64,000 bases of DNA from Salinibaculum rarum (GCF_030505615.1 NZ_CP129992.1:2728001-2792000); one strand, 5' to 3'. Shown: positions 25,852-36,016, counted from the stretch's first letter. Numbers and translations: made by a program. Notes: generated from the letters alone by a model not told the origin.

Positions 25852-27099
25852 ATGGCTGGGACCGTAGGACGACTCGGGGGGTGGCTCGCAGGATTGCCAC
25901 GGCGGCTAGCCGTGTTTCTGGTGCGACTCCCGGGACGGACAGCGCGGTACATCGCCTCACTTCCCCAGCGGCTCTGGGCGGGGCTGAAACGGACAAAACG
26001 CGTGCTGGTCGGCAAGGACCCGGGACCGACAGAGGCGGCGTTTAGCGTCGCGTTCCTGCTCTCGATTGTGGGCGTGGTCGCGTCGTTCCTCGTTGCGAAC
26101 GACCTCACCGCCTATCCACTGATCGGTGTGATAGCGCTCGGAGTCGTCGGCTGGCAACGGTACCAGTCCCGGACGGCGAAGCTCCTGACCGTGTTCGCAA
26201 CCGTCGGGACCGTGTTGACACTCGGATTTATCACCTTCTACCTGTTCGACCAGGCGTGGGGCCCCATCGAACAGTTCGGGACGGGGTTGGTCGCGATTCC
26301 CGCGACCGAGGCCGGTAGCACGCGGTGGTTCTTCTGGCTCGACGCCCTCCTTCCGGCGGACTCGACGCTGACAGGGTGGGACCCGAACAACGGTCACTTC
26401 TCGCTGTTAGCCGCGACGTGGGCAACGGTTATCGTCACGCTCATCGCTGGCATGGTCTGTGGTCCGCTCGGGATTCTGGGTGCGCTCTTTATCGCCGAAA
26501 TCGCCAGTGACCGCGTGCGCGAAATCATCAAGCCCGCCATCGAGATTCTCGCTGGCATCCCCTCCATCGTGTACGGGTTCATCGGCTTTGCCGTCCTCAA
26601 CTCGTTCATGCAGGACGCCTTCCTCGATGGCGGCTCGACGTTCCTCATCGCGGGCCTCGTCGTGGGTATCATGGCACTCCCGACGGTCGTCTCCGTCGCC
26701 GAAGACGCGATTACTGCGGTGCCAAACTCGATGAGTGACGGCTCGATCGCGATGGGGGCCACCGAGTGGCAAACGATGAAAAGCATCTCCATTCCCGCCG
26801 CGTTCTCCGGTATCTCGGCGGCAGTCATCCTCGGACTCGGCCGGGCCATCGGCGAGACGATGGCCGTCGCCGCAATCATGGCCAGCGGAACGACCTTCGC
26901 CAAACCGCTCTACGACATCTTCGACCAGAGTGTGACGCTGACCAGCCGTATCGCGACGACCTACGGGAGTGCATCCGGAATCACCGTCGAAGTACTGTTT
27001 TTCGCCGGTGTGATGCTCTTCTCGATTGTGGCGCTGATGAGCGTCATCGCACAGTACATCGAACGACGCATGGAGAAAGACCTACAGGGTGAGCAATGA
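25852..27099 (+). CDS. pstC: Phosphate ABC transporter permease PstC-2
   Basis: 415 residues, longer than PstC-1. The first 60 residues are amphipathic and arginine-rich (RLPGRTARYIASLPQRLWAGLKR), then two extra hydrophobic segments precede the permease core. The EAA loop is AVPNSMSDGSIAMGATEWQTMKSISIPAAFSGI, followed by GRAIGETMAVAAIM. Overlaps pstA-2 by ATGA. Confidence 0.94.
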   Translation: MAGTVGRLGGWLAGLPRRLAVFLVRLPGRTARYIASLPQRLWAGLKRTKRVLVGKDPGPTEAAFSVAFLLSIVGVVASFLVANDLTAYPLIGVIALGVVGWQRYQSRTAKLLTVFATVGTVLTLGFITFYLFDQAWGPIEQFGTGLVAIPATEAGSTRWFFWLDALLPADSTLTGWDPNNGHFSLLAATWATVIVTLIAGMVCGPLGILGALFIAEIASDRVREIIKPAIEILAGIPSIVYGFIGFAVLNSFMQDAFLDGGSTFLIAGLVVGIMALPTVVSVAEDAITAVPNSMSDGSIAMGATEWQTMKSISIPAAFSGISAAVILGLGRAIGETMAVAAIMASGTTFAKPLYDIFDQSVTLTSRIATTYGSASGITVEVLFFAGVMLFSIVALMSVIAQYIERRMEKDLQGEQ

Positions 27100-29753
27100 G
27101 CGAAGGCTACGCACGCGAGACGAGTCTCGTCACGGGCGAATCGAACATCTACGACCGGGCGCTGGACACCACCATCGCCCTGACTATCGTCGGCTTCCTG
27201 CTGGGGATGGTCACGCTCGTCAAACTCGTTTCTCTGGATGCCTCAGGGTCGACCCTGACCGACTTTTTCGCCCCGCTACTCGCAGTCAGCGCCGGCGGCG
27301 TCGGCGTCGTCGCGCTGTTCTCCGCTCTCGGCGTCGTCCCGGTTACCGAGCGACGCGTCCGCGGCGTCGGTATCGGGATTCTGGTCGTGCTGAGCGGGCT
27401 GACGGCCGCCACTGTTGCCCTGCCGATGACGCTGGCGACGCTGCTCGGTGGCGTCCTCATCGTCGAAGCCGCGGTGATTCTCGCGGCCGGTGTGGCTTCC
27501 CAACAGGGCATCGTCGATACTGAACCGAGTCCGAGCGCGGGTATCCTCGCGGGCGGGGCCTTCGGCGTCGTCGGCCTGCTCGTCGGTGCGGCCGTCGGCG
27601 GGACGCTACTGGGCACCGGCCCCGTCGCGTCGTACGGTCCGGCGCTGCTCGTCGGTGGGGTCTTTGCCATCGCGACGGTTGTCCCCAGAGAAGACCTCGG
27701 GACGGGTATTCCGGTCGCCGCACTGGTCGGCGTGCTCGGGCTGGTCATCGTCACCGGGACCATCGACCTCGGATGGACGTGGTCGCCCGGTCAGAACATC
27801 GACGGGGATTTCACCGCCGAAATCGTCATCCCGCTGTTCGTTCTCGTCGGCTCGATGATAGCGAGTTGGGGGGCAGCGAAGTCTCGAGCGGGCTACGGTG
27901 CACGGGGCCGCCAGTACGGGGCCTATCTCCTCGTCTATCTCAACGCCCTTCTGATGGTCACTATCATGTTCTCTATCGTCGCGTTCGTTACACAGAAGGG
28001 GGTCAGATACGCCGTTCACGACTTCCAGATCGGTGCCCTGTCGGGGCTCGTGATTCTAACTCCGGCGCTCGTCCTCGCGATAGACTTCGCCCGGACGAAA
28101 GCCGGAACGGACAACTGGCACTCGGGCGCACGCCAGTTCTTCCGGGTCGCCCCACTCGCTGCGCTCGGTTCACTCGCTGGCCTGCTGGTGTTCGTGCAAG
28201 CACGCGGGGAAGCGTTCTCGGTTCCCTTTACTTACGAGGTGTACGTCGAGCGTGAGCCGGTCGTCCTCGATACCACAGCACAGATTACAACCGAACCGAC
28301 CGTCGGCAACCTCCTCATCGTCTTTTCCGGAGTCTTCCTCGTCTGGTACTTCCTGCGGAAATACGGCAGTCTCCGCAACATCGGTACCTTCTCCGAGCGG
28401 GTCGCAACGGTCGAGCGGTACGCCGGCATCGGCATGGGCGCTATCGTCGTGTTCGTGCTCGTGCTTGTCCTTCTTGGAAAGCAGCCGTTTGGCGTCCCAC
28501 TCGGCGGAACTGTCGGCTTTGGTGTCGTCGTTCTGGCGGCGGTGGCCGCCACCGGACTGGCCGCGGCCTCGCTGGCAACGCTCGTTGCCGGCGGCGGGAA
28601 CAGCGTGGCCGAACGGGGCCGCGACCGCGCACAGGTCGTCCGCGTCGGTATCTTCGGCGCGATGGGTCTGTTCGTGGCTGCGGTCCTGCTCGAACCGACC
28701 TCCGGGACTGTTCCGACAGTCCTCGGTGTCAATATCGTTCCCCTGCTGACGCTGCTGTCGGCAGCCTTCTCGGCGGGTGTGGCCATCATGACCGCTCGGG
28801 CCGCGCGGGCCAGCGACGACGAGAGTATCGTCTCCGTCCTTCACCGCGAGAGTGCACTCGGCCTCGCTGGCGCTGCTGGCTTCGTCACCATCACCGCCCT
28901 CCACGTCGCGCTGACCGGTGCGACCTACACCGTCGGCCCCGTGAGTATCGGCTATCTCGGGACGCTCTCGTGGCCGATGTTCATGGACGCGTACACGCCG
29001 CTCGGCCCGGTTCCCGGCGGGATTACCCCTGCTGTCGTCGGCACCATCTGGCTGGTCGTCGGTGCGTCGCTCTTTGCGGTCCCTCTCGGTGTGGGCGCGG
29101 CCATCTTCCTCACTGAGTACGCAGAACAGGGGAAGTTCACCGCCGTCGTCGAGGTCGCGACGAACGCCCTCTGGAGTACCCCCAGCATCGTCTTCGGCCT
29201 GTTCGGCGCAGCGTTCCTGATTCCGCGCCTCGGCGGCCAGGAGTCGTTGATGGCCGGCCAGTTGGTTCTCGGATTCATGCTCCTGCCGCTCGTGCTCATC
29301 ACGAGCCGGGAGGCAATCAAATCCGTCCCTGACGAGTACCGGGACGCCAGCGCCGCGCTGGGCGTCAATCGGTGGGAAACCATCAAAAGCGTCGTCCTCC
29401 CGGCGTCGCTGCCGGGCGTCATCACCGGTATCATTCTCGGTGTCGGCCGCATCGCAGGCGAGACGGCACCGCTCATTCTGGTGCTCGGCTCGACGCTGAA
29501 CTCGACGGCCGCCATCGACGTGCTCGGCGGGTTCCAGTTCGTCAGCCAGCCACCCTTCATTACGAACCCCACACTGCTGGAAGCGTCGGCGGCGCTCCCG
29601 ACACAGGTGTGGGCAGTCATCGCCGCGGGTGTCAGCGGCTCACCATCGATGGGGTGGGCATCGGCGATGATGTTGCTGATGGTGGTACTCTCCTTTTACA
29701 CGGTGGGTATCATCGCGCGAATCTACTTCAGGAGGAAACTCAACTATGAGTGA
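27096..29753 (+). CDS. pstA: Oversized phosphate ABC transporter permease PstA-2
   Basis: 885 residues, about three times the usual PstA. Only about residues 625-885 form the permease: [22 protein letters not shown] loop [33 protein letters not shown], and [15 protein letters not shown]. The first 600 residues contain a dozen or more hydrophobic segments rich in Gly/Val/Ala, with one extracytoplasmic-looking stretch ([26 protein letters not shown]). No known domain is recognised there. It overlaps pstB-2 by 8 bases (ATGAGTGA), the same geometry as pstA-1/pstB-1. No stop or frameshift interrupts it. Confidence 0.92.
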   Translation: MSEGYARETSLVTGESNIYDRALDTTIALTIVGFLLGMVTLVKLVSLDASGSTLTDFFAPLLAVSAGGVGVVALFSALGVVPVTERRVRGVGIGILVVLSGLTAATVALPMTLATLLGGVLIVEAAVILAAGVASQQGIVDTEPSPSAGILAGGAFGVVGLLVGAAVGGTLLGTGPVASYGPALLVGGVFAIATVVPREDLGTGIPVAALVGVLGLVIVTGTIDLGWTWSPGQNIDGDFTAEIVIPLFVLVGSMIASWGAAKSRAGYGARGRQYGAYLLVYLNALLMVTIMFSIVAFVTQKGVRYAVHDFQIGALSGLVILTPALVLAIDFARTKAGTDNWHSGARQFFRVAPLAALGSLAGLLVFVQARGEAFSVPFTYEVYVEREPVVLDTTAQITTEPTVGNLLIVFSGVFLVWYFLRKYGSLRNIGTFSERVATVERYAGIGMGAIVVFVLVLVLLGKQPFGVPLGGTVGFGVVVLAAVAATGLAAASLATLVAGGGNSVAERGRDRAQVVRVGIFGAMGLFVAAVLLEPTSGTVPTVLGVNIVPLLTLLSAAFSAGVAIMTARAARASDDESIVSVLHRESALGLAGAAGFVTITALHVALTGATYTVGPVSIGYLGTLSWPMFMDAYTPLGPVPGGITPAVVGTIWLVVGASLFAVPLGVGAAIFLTEYAEQGKFTAVVEVATNALWSTPSIVFGLFGAAFLIPRLGGQESLMAGQLVLGFMLLPLVLITSREAIKSVPDEYRDASAALGVNRWETIKSVVLPASLPGVITGIILGVGRIAGETAPLILVLGSTLNSTAAIDVLGGFQFVSQPPFITNPTLLEASAALPTQVWAVIAAGVSGSPSMGWASAMMLLMVVLSFYTVGIIARIYFRRKLNYE

Positions 29754-30684
29754 ATCAGTCAACGAGTCCAAGATAGAGAACAGTACAGACGACCGGTCGG
29801 CGGGTATCTCGATGGAGACGTCCTCGACGACAACCACCGGCGAGAGCGAGGAGGACGTCCGCGAAGCGTGGACGAACTACCGCTTCGACGGCGAGGCAAA
29901 GCTCTCCGTCGAGAATCTGGACGTGTGGTACGGCGACGACCACGCACTGAAGGACGTCTCGATGGAGATTCCCGAAGAGAGCGTTACCGCACTCATCGGG
30001 CCGTCAGGCTGCGGGAAGTCGACGTATCTCCGGTGTCTCAATCGGATGAACGACCGTATCAAGGCCGCTCGCGTCGAAGGGTCGGTGGAACTCGGCGGCG
30101 ACGAGATATACGACGCTAACGCCAATCTCGTCGAACTGCGCAAGCGCATCGGCATGGTGTTCCAGTCGCCGAACCCCTTCCCGAAGTCCATCCGCGAGAA
30201 CGTCTCGTATGGCCCGCGCAAACACGGCGACATCGAAACGGGCCTGCTTGCGCGCTTGCTCGGACGAGACGACACCGACGAGGAGGCCGACCTCGTCGAA
30301 CGGTCGCTCCGTCGTGCCGCCCTCTACGAGGAGGTCTCTGACCGACTGGACGACAACGCACTCGGACTCTCGGGCGGGCAACAACAGCGGCTCTGTATCG
30401 CCCGCTGTCTGGCGGTCGACCCGGAAGTCATCCTGATGGACGAGCCCGCCTCGGCACTCGACCCCATCGCCACCTCGAAAATCGAAGACCTGGTCGAGGA
30501 ACTCTCGAAAGACTACACTGTCGTCATCGTCACCCACAACATGCAGCAAGCAGCCCGAATTTCGGACCAGACGGCCGTCTTCCTCACCGGCGGCGAACTC
30601 GTCGAGTACGACGATACGGACAAAATCTTCGAGAACCCCGAGAGCCAGCGCGTCGAGGATTACATCACCGGCAAATTCGGGTAA
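29746..30684 (+). CDS. pstB: Phosphate ABC transporter ATPase PstB-2
   Basis: 312 residues; acidic N-terminal extension of about 50. Walker [10 protein letters not shown] is at 85-93, Q-loop [13 protein letters not shown], signature LSGGQQQR, Walker [15 protein letters not shown]-loop [13 protein letters not shown]. Compared with PstB-1 it carries a longer segment after the Q-loop ([21 protein letters not shown]). Its stop overlaps the phoU start by one base. Confidence 0.96.
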   Translation: MSESVNESKIENSTDDRSAGISMETSSTTTTGESEEDVREAWTNYRFDGEAKLSVENLDVWYGDDHALKDVSMEIPEESVTALIGPSGCGKSTYLRCLNRMNDRIKAARVEGSVELGGDEIYDANANLVELRKRIGMVFQSPNPFPKSIRENVSYGPRKHGDIETGLLARLLGRDDTDEEADLVERSLRRAALYEEVSDRLDDNALGLSGGQQQRLCIARCLAVDPEVILMDEPASALDPIATSKIEDLVEELSKDYTVVIVTHNMQQAARISDQTAVFLTGGELVEYDDTDKIFENPESQRVEDYITGKFG

Positions 30685-31352
30685 TGTCACGCGAGTCGTT
30701 TCAGGCGTCGCTCGACGAGCTCCGGGATTCCGTGCTCGGGATGGGCGAAACTGTCACTGCCCGCCACCGAGATGCGGTGACGGCACTGGAGAAACAGGAC
30801 CGTGGACTGGGACAGTACGTCGTCGACAACGACGACGAAATCAACGAACGCTATCTCGACATCGAAGCCGACTGTATCGGCCTCTTTGCGCTCGAACAGC
30901 CGGTCGCTGGCGACCTCCGCTTTGTCGCCGCATCGTTCAAGATTATAACCGACCTCGAACGTATCGCTGACCTGGCGACGAACATCGGCCAGTACGTCGT
31001 CGACACCGAGACAGAGCTGGTCCCGCGGTCGGAACTCGTCGCCATCGGGGAGGCGGTCGGCGAGATGCTGGACGATGCACTGATCGCCTACGCACGCGAG
31101 GACGCCATGCTCTGTGAAACGCTTACCGAGCGCGACGAGGACATCGACAGTCACTGTGCGAACGCGACCGACCGCCTGTTTCGAAACCTACTCGCAGAGA
31201 ATCCGAGCGCGCCGGCACTGGAAGACCTGCTTGCAGATGTGAACCGACAGCTCCTGACGATTCGGGACCTGGAACGGGTCGGCGACCACGCCGTCAACAT
31301 CGCCGCGCGCACCTACTACCTGACCGAGGGTGACGACGCGCTGCTGTACTGA
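30684..31352 (+). CDS. phoU: PhoU-family phosphate signalling protein 1
   Basis: 222 residues forming two PhoU three-helix bundles. The repeated motifs are LEQPVAGDLRFVAASFKIITDLERIADLATNIGQY and LTIRDLERVGDHAVNIAARTYY, with acidic metal-binding E/D residues. PhoU restrains Pst uptake and signalling in bacteria; in archaea the direct partner is less clear. Translationally coupled to pstB-2. Confidence 0.95.
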   Translation: MSRESFQASLDELRDSVLGMGETVTARHRDAVTALEKQDRGLGQYVVDNDDEINERYLDIEADCIGLFALEQPVAGDLRFVAASFKIITDLERIADLATNIGQYVVDTETELVPRSELVAIGEAVGEMLDDALIAYAREDAMLCETLTERDEDIDSHCANATDRLFRNLLAENPSAPALEDLLADVNRQLLTIRDLERVGDHAVNIAARTYYLTEGDDALLY

Positions 31353-31388
31353 CCAATCAACGGAGAATGCTGTAGACAGCACAACGTA

Positions 31389-31395
31389 CTTATTT
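31389..31395 (+). promoter_or_regulatory. Possible separate promoter of the second phoU gene
   Basis: CTTATTT sits 22 bases before the ATG at 31417, a spacing compatible with a leaderless transcript independent of the upstream pst operon. Confidence 0.45.
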
Positions 31396-31416
31396 CGGGA
31401 CAGCACACCTCAATCC

Positions 31417-32091
31417 ATGCCACGAGAGGGGTACCAAGACCAACTCGACGATTTACGCGAGGAAGTTCTCTATATGAGTGAAGTCGTGCTCGACCAGCTC
31501 CGGAGTGGGCTGTCGGCACTCGATAGCAAAGACGAAGACCTCGCCTGGGAGGTCATCGAGGGCGACCACGAAATCAACGAGATGTATCTCGACCTCGAAA
31601 AGGAGTGTGTCGACCTGATAGCACTCCAGCAACCCGTCGCCGGCGACCTGCGCTTTATCGCCGCGACGTTCAAGATTATCACCGACCTCGAACGCATCGC
31701 CGACCTGGCGACGAACCTCGGGGACTACACGCTGGAGGCCGACCGCGACATGTTCCCCGACGTCGACATTCAGGCCATCGGCGACGAAGTCATCGGAATG
31801 ATAGAGGACGCAATGGAGGCCTACGCCAGCGAGAGTGCCGACGGCTGCTACGCCATCGCCGAATACGACGACAAAGTGGACGCCCACTGTGAGCGCGCCT
31901 CCGAGACGGTCGCGCGCGAACTCATCAGTCGGGATGGTGTCGACGACGAGGAGGAAGTCGACGAACTCATGCGGGAAGTCTACCGCCTGCTGTTGACGAT
32001 TCGGGACCTCGAACGCGTCGGCGACCACGCCGTCAACATCGCCGCGCGAACCCTCTACATGGTCGAAAACGACGACGACCTGCTGTACTGA
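31417..32091 (+). CDS. phoU: PhoU-family phosphate signalling protein 2
   Basis: 224 residues, paralogue of the preceding phoU: LQQPVAGDLRFIAATFKIITDLERIADLATNLGDY and LTIRDLERVGDHAVNIAARTLYMVE are nearly shared. The start MPREGYQDQLDDLREEVLYM matches the PhoU N-terminus; an upstream in-frame start at 31330 overlaps phoU-1 and has no similarity. The intergenic 64 bases contain their own TATA-like box, so it may be expressed when the operon is not. Confidence 0.94.
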   Translation: MPREGYQDQLDDLREEVLYMSEVVLDQLRSGLSALDSKDEDLAWEVIEGDHEINEMYLDLEKECVDLIALQQPVAGDLRFIAATFKIITDLERIADLATNLGDYTLEADRDMFPDVDIQAIGDEVIGMIEDAMEAYASESADGCYAIAEYDDKVDAHCERASETVARELISRDGVDDEEEVDELMREVYRLLLTIRDLERVGDHAVNIAARTLYMVENDDDLLY

Positions 32092-32107
32092 CTGTTACAC
32101 CGCTGTC

Positions 32108-32800
32108 CTATCTGCTCGCCGTTTCCAGTCCGTCGCCGGTGATCTTGAACTGGCCAGTCGTCCCTGCCTCGCGAGCGTGATGTTTCTCCAGCGTGGCGCG
32201 TCGATTCCCGCCGCGGAACCGGTCGAGACGGAGGATGATAGCAGACCAGTGATTGAGCGTGTGGCCGCCGAGTGCCCGCGACTGGTCGGAGTCGGGGTCG
32301 GTAAAGACCTGGTTCGTAAAGCCGACCGCGAGGTCGTGTTTGCGGGCCAGCGAGAGGAGGTGTGTGATCTGTCTGGCGACCGAGCGGAGGGCTTCGCCCT
32401 CTGCCTGTTCGGTCCGTTCGAGCCGGTAAAAGCCAGTGGCACTGTCCAGGACGATAAAGTCGACTTCCGGGGCAAACTCGGCGGCGTCCTGGACCGCCTC
32501 CTGCTGGTCAGAAAAGGAGAGTGCATCGGTGATGATGAGCCGCGAGGCGAGGTCGTCGACGGACTGGTCGGGGCCAGCGTGGCCCTCGGCCAGTTGCTCC
32601 ATCCGGTCGAGAGAGAGCCCCTCGGTGTCGATGTAGAGCACCGACTGGCCGGCGGCCGTCGCTTCCATCGCCGCCGAGAGGACGACGTTGGTCTTGCCGG
32701 AGGCGGGCGGGCCATACACCTGCGTCGCCGCGCCGCGCTCGAACCCACCGCCCAGAAGGTCGTCGATGGCTCCACAGCCAGTCGGTAAAGGGTCGCTCAC
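32108..32800 (-). CDS. radB: DNA repair and recombination protein RadB
   Basis: RadA/RecA paralogue of euryarchaea that assists RadA loading. 230 residues, RecA core only, without the N-terminal HhH domain of RadA. Walker A GPPASGKT lies at residues 30-37; Walker B lies in VDFIVLDSATGFY. C-terminal KHHAREAGTTGQFKITGDGLE is typical of RadB. Convergent with phoU-2, 16 bases apart. Confidence 0.95.
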   Translation of the reverse strand: MSDPLPTGCGAIDDLLGGGFERGAATQVYGPPASGKTNVVLSAAMEATAAGQSVLYIDTEGLSLDRMEQLAEGHAGPDQSVDDLASRLIITDALSFSDQQEAVQDAAEFAPEVDFIVLDSATGFYRLERTEQAEGEALRSVARQITHLLSLARKHDLAVGFTNQVFTDPDSDQSRALGGHTLNHWSAIILRLDRFRGGNRRATLEKHHAREAGTTGQFKITGDGLETASR

Positions 32801-32845
32801 ACGCCACTCTTGGCGACCGTTCGCATAAAAGGACTCGTCTCGGTC

Positions 32846-33727
32846 TCACACGACCGGCAACCGAGGGAGGTGCCGGGAGAGTGCCGCGATAACCGCCTCC
32901 TCGTCGTCGATGTCCGTCCGGTCACAGACGATGGGGAGCCGCCACGGCGCGCGCCGGTAGAGTACGATTGCGTCCTCGGCGACGGTGTATCCCTCGAAAT
33001 CGTCCCACTCGTAGAGTGTCCGTGCGGCGGGCATCTGCTTTTCCAGGCCAGCAGCTGTCGCGGTGTAGGTCCGTGCCTGCCCGACGGTGACCACGCCGGC
33101 ACCGAACGGGACAACCAGATTCGCAACATATCGCAGGATGTCGAGTCGTGTCGGAACACTCACCGCGAGCGAGACGATGCCGCCGCCGACCAGCACCACA
33201 CCGAGGGCCTGTATCGGGCGTCGTCGACGGTCAGACCACGCGGCCCGCCAGGTCGAGAACTGGTCGGCATCGGCGACGACGGCTTTCGCGTGGCGTGACC
33301 TGGCCATAAGCCCCAGGACGCCACCGGTCCCGAAGCCACCTATTGCAGCCACGACACCCAGGAGGAAATCGGTACTCGACACCGACCCCGCCGTGGCCAC
33401 TGCGACGCCGGCAAGCCCCACGAGTCCAGGAGCGAGCAGGGCGGGAAGCCACCGATACCACGCGCCGCCGAGACGTTCGGGCAGGCCGCGAATGCGACGA
33501 ACTGCCACAGCGGCCACGACGGTCGTGAGAACGACTACCGTCAGGAGCGTCGAATACAGTATTCCCGAGTCGGTCACGACGCGGGCGGCGATGGCGGTCG
33601 CCAGCGGTGCGAGGAGGGAAGCGGCGTAGAGGCCGGTGACAAGTACAAAGAGATCGTCCGGTCGTTCGTCTAATCCCGTGGGGTCCGTCGACCGGTCCAA
33701 CAGCGTGCGGTCGGGGGAGGGCGCCAT
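32846..33727 (-). CDS. Multi-pass membrane protein with C-terminal cytosolic domain
   Basis: 293 residues. Seven or so hydrophobic segments between about residues 20 and 215 (LFVLVTGLYAASLLAPLATAIAA; LLTVVVLTTVVAAVAVRRI; LPALLAPGLVGLAGVAVATA; DFLLGVVAAIGGFGTGGVLGLMA; later pairs), then a soluble C-terminal part with YEWDDFEGYTVAEDAIVLYRRAPWRLPIVCDR resembling a small PH-like/bPH2 beta domain. No named family is recognised. The ATG at 33727 is chosen because it precedes the acidic N-terminal segment. Confidence 0.75.
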   Translation of the reverse strand: MAPSPDRTLLDRSTDPTGLDERPDDLFVLVTGLYAASLLAPLATAIAARVVTDSGILYSTLLTVVVLTTVVAAVAVRRIRGLPERLGGAWYRWLPALLAPGLVGLAGVAVATAGSVSSTDFLLGVVAAIGGFGTGGVLGLMARSRHAKAVVADADQFSTWRAAWSDRRRRPIQALGVVLVGGGIVSLAVSVPTRLDILRYVANLVVPFGAGVVTVGQARTYTATAAGLEKQMPAARTLYEWDDFEGYTVAEDAIVLYRRAPWRLPIVCDRTDIDDEEAVIAALSRHLPRLPVV

Positions 33728-33798
33728 GGGCACGGCTCCGTTCGCCCGAAGCAAAAAACCGACCAACTGCTAAGTACGACGCCGAGCAACGTCCAGTC

Positions 33799-34542
33799 GT
33801 GATAGTCGTCGCCACTGCGGACTTCGAGGTCTACCACGAGGTCGTGACGGCACTCCGGGAGCGTGGCGTGGCGTTTACCACCGTCGAATCGGGCGAGGCC
33901 ATGCCCGAGGAGACGACGGTCGTCGTGACTGCAAGCGGCGGGGACAGCGACACGATAGAAGAGGTCCCGTCGGACGTGACGGTCGTCACCGCTGACCCAG
34001 AGAATCCGCGGACAGCAGTCGAAGAGGCAGTCGGCCTGCTCCGTGGCGACGGGGGACAGACCGTCGTCGGCATCGACCCCGGCGACCGTCCGGGCATCGC
34101 CGTCCTCGTGGGCGGACGGGTCGTCGCGACCTTTCAGGTGCCGGCAGACCAGGCCGCCGACGTGGTCCGCGAGGAACTCGACGGCGTCCCGGACCCGCTG
34201 GTCCGTATCGGCGACGGTGCGCGGCTGGTCGGTTCCCGTATCATCGACGACATCGAGGACCTGCCGGTCGAACTCGTCGACGAGACGGGGACGACACCGT
34301 ATCTCGGCACCGGAACGCGCGGGATGGGTGACGTCCTCGCAGCAGTCAACATCGCCCGCATCGAGGGCGAGCGAGTCAGTTCGCGTGACATCGAACCCAC
34401 GGCTGGGGAACTCCAGCGCATCAAGAACCGCTCGCGCGAACAGAGCGATGGGAATCGTGCCATCGGCGAGCAACTGGCCCGGAAAGTCGCGAGTGGCGAC
34501 CTCACTATCGAGGAGGCTCTCGACGAGCATCGTGAAGAGTGA
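33799..34542 (+). CDS. Conserved archaeal protein, possible RNase H-like fold
   Basis: 247 residues with a GTG start. Residues of about 1-70 form a Rossmann-like alternating strand/helix block; then VVGIDPGDRPGIAVLVGGRVVATFQV reads like the first two strands of an RNase H/RuvC-type fold, including the strand-1 aspartate. The C-terminal half has helices with EGERVSSRDIEPTAGELQRIKNRSREQS. Conserved in euryarchaea; no experimentally assigned function known to me. The nuclease-like fold is an inference from pattern only. Confidence 0.75.
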   Translation: MIVVATADFEVYHEVVTALRERGVAFTTVESGEAMPEETTVVVTASGGDSDTIEEVPSDVTVVTADPENPRTAVEEAVGLLRGDGGQTVVGIDPGDRPGIAVLVGGRVVATFQVPADQAADVVREELDGVPDPLVRIGDGARLVGSRIIDDIEDLPVELVDETGTTPYLGTGTRGMGDVLAAVNIARIEGERVSSRDIEPTAGELQRIKNRSREQSDGNRAIGEQLARKVASGDLTIEEALDEHREE

Positions 34543-34563
34543 CCGTACTCTCTGCTGGCCGGC

Positions 34564-35889
34564 TCACTCCTCGCGGACGAGTGTCTCCGCCCGGCGCATG
34601 ATGTCCCTGACTGGGAGGCCGGTCTCGCGGGCGACCGCCAGCGCGTCGTCGTACTCCGCGCTCACATCGTAGACAGTGCCGTCGGCGCTGGCAACTTTGA
34701 CGCGCACGTCGTACTCAGTTCCCTCGAAGGCAATCGTCGCAGTGACCTGCTCGCGGTCGGCAATCCAGCGGTGGCCCGAGCCGTACTCGCGGATGCCGAG
34801 CGTCCCCGTCTCCTCGGCGAGTCGTCGGGCGACCCGCTGTGCGTCCTCGGGCCTGACGACGACTTTCACCAGATGCCCCGGCCGGGATTTTTTCATCGTG
34901 ACCGGCAGGACAGAGACATCGCGAGCGCCGGCGTCGGTCAGTGTCTCCTGTAACCCGCCGAGGACTTCTGGTGGTGCGTCGTCGAGATTCGTCTCCAGAA
35001 CCGTAATCGAATCGCGCGCGAGGTCGCCGGTCGTCTCGCCGACGATTGCCCGGAGGACGTTCGGCTGCGAGTCGAAAGTGTAGGTGCCAGCGCCGTAGCC
35101 GGAACTCCCGATGTCCATGGCGGGGAGCCGTTCGACGCCGTCGGCGACGTGTGCGAGAATCGCCGCGCCGGTCGGTGTCAGCAGTTCTTCCTCGACAGGG
35201 CCGCCCTGGAGTTGCCAGTCTGCGCGTTCGGCAATCTCGACGACAGCGGGCGTCGGGACCGGATAGGTGCCGTGGGACATCTCTACCTCGCCACCACCGG
35301 TGGCCAGCGGCGTCGTCACGACCTGCTCGACTGCCAGGTCCGCGAGCAGGAGACAGACGCCCACCACGTCCGCGATGGCGTCGTCGGCCCCGACCTCGTG
35401 GAAGTGCGTCTCCGTCAGGTCGGTCCCGTGAACGCCGGCCTCGGCCTCGCCGAGAATCTCGAACATCGCCAGTGCGTCCGCCTCGACCCCCGCGGGAAGG
35501 TCCATCCCCTCTACGATGTCGACGACCTCCCCGTAGGTTCTGGTCGGCCCATGCCCCTCGGCGTGGTCGTGGGTGTGGTCGTCATCGTGGGCGTGGTCAT
35601 GGCTATCGTCGTGACTGTGACCGCTCCCGTGGCTGTGGTCTTCGTCACCGCCGTGGTCGTGTCCGTCACGTTCCTCGCCAGGCCCCTCGTTGGCCGTCTG
35701 CTCGGTCAAACGCACGTCGACGGTGGTCGCATCGATACCGTTTTTCACCGTCTGTCCGACCTCGTACCGGACAGCGAGCGTCTCTTCGACGGGCGAGAGG
35801 GCAGCGCGGTCCCCACCAGCATCCAGCAGCGCAGCTAAGAGCATGTCGCCGCTGGCTCCCATCCGGCCGTCGAACGCGAGGGTTCGCAT
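34564..35889 (-). CDS. larC: LarC-like nickel insertion protein with His-rich loop
   Basis: 441 residues of the LarC/TIGR00299 family, which inserts nickel into the pyridinium pincer cofactor of lactate racemase-type enzymes. Motifs: FDGRMGASGDMLLAALLDAG, ETHFHEVGADDAIADVVG, PLATGGGEVEMSHGTYPVPTPAV, LLTPTGAAILA and ETNLDDAPPEV. Residues 77-113 hold 13 histidines alternating with aspartates, the expected metal-storage loop. Unlike the L. plantarum locus, no larB or larE lies beside it, and it is one continuous frame (no programmed frameshift). Confidence 0.92.
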   Translation of the reverse strand: MRTLAFDGRMGASGDMLLAALLDAGGDRAALSPVEETLAVRYEVGQTVKNGIDATTVDVRLTEQTANEGPGEERDGHDHGGDEDHSHGSGHSHDDSHDHAHDDDHTHDHAEGHGPTRTYGEVVDIVEGMDLPAGVEADALAMFEILGEAEAGVHGTDLTETHFHEVGADDAIADVVGVCLLLADLAVEQVVTTPLATGGGEVEMSHGTYPVPTPAVVEIAERADWQLQGGPVEEELLTPTGAAILAHVADGVERLPAMDIGSSGYGAGTYTFDSQPNVLRAIVGETTGDLARDSITVLETNLDDAPPEVLGGLQETLTDAGARDVSVLPVTMKKSRPGHLVKVVVRPEDAQRVARRLAEETGTLGIREYGSGHRWIADREQVTATIAFEGTEYDVRVKVASADGTVYDVSAEYDDALAVARETGLPVRDIMRRAETLVREE

Positions 35890-36016
35890 ACACGAGCAAA
35901 GGCGGGTCCGGGACAATACGCTGACGGTCGTCTGGCGATAGCCAGGCCAGACTGGAAATAACGAACAATACGTCACACCGAAAGTGCCTTCAGCGGACGA
36001 GCGGTGATTGTGGCGC

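Noticed and set aside
19930..30684. Recent tandem duplication or assembly repeat of the pst operon
   Set aside because: The two operons differ clearly in gene lengths (PstC 331/415, PstA 538/885, PstB 281/312) and in mature PstS sequence, so they are old paralogues, not an assembly artefact.
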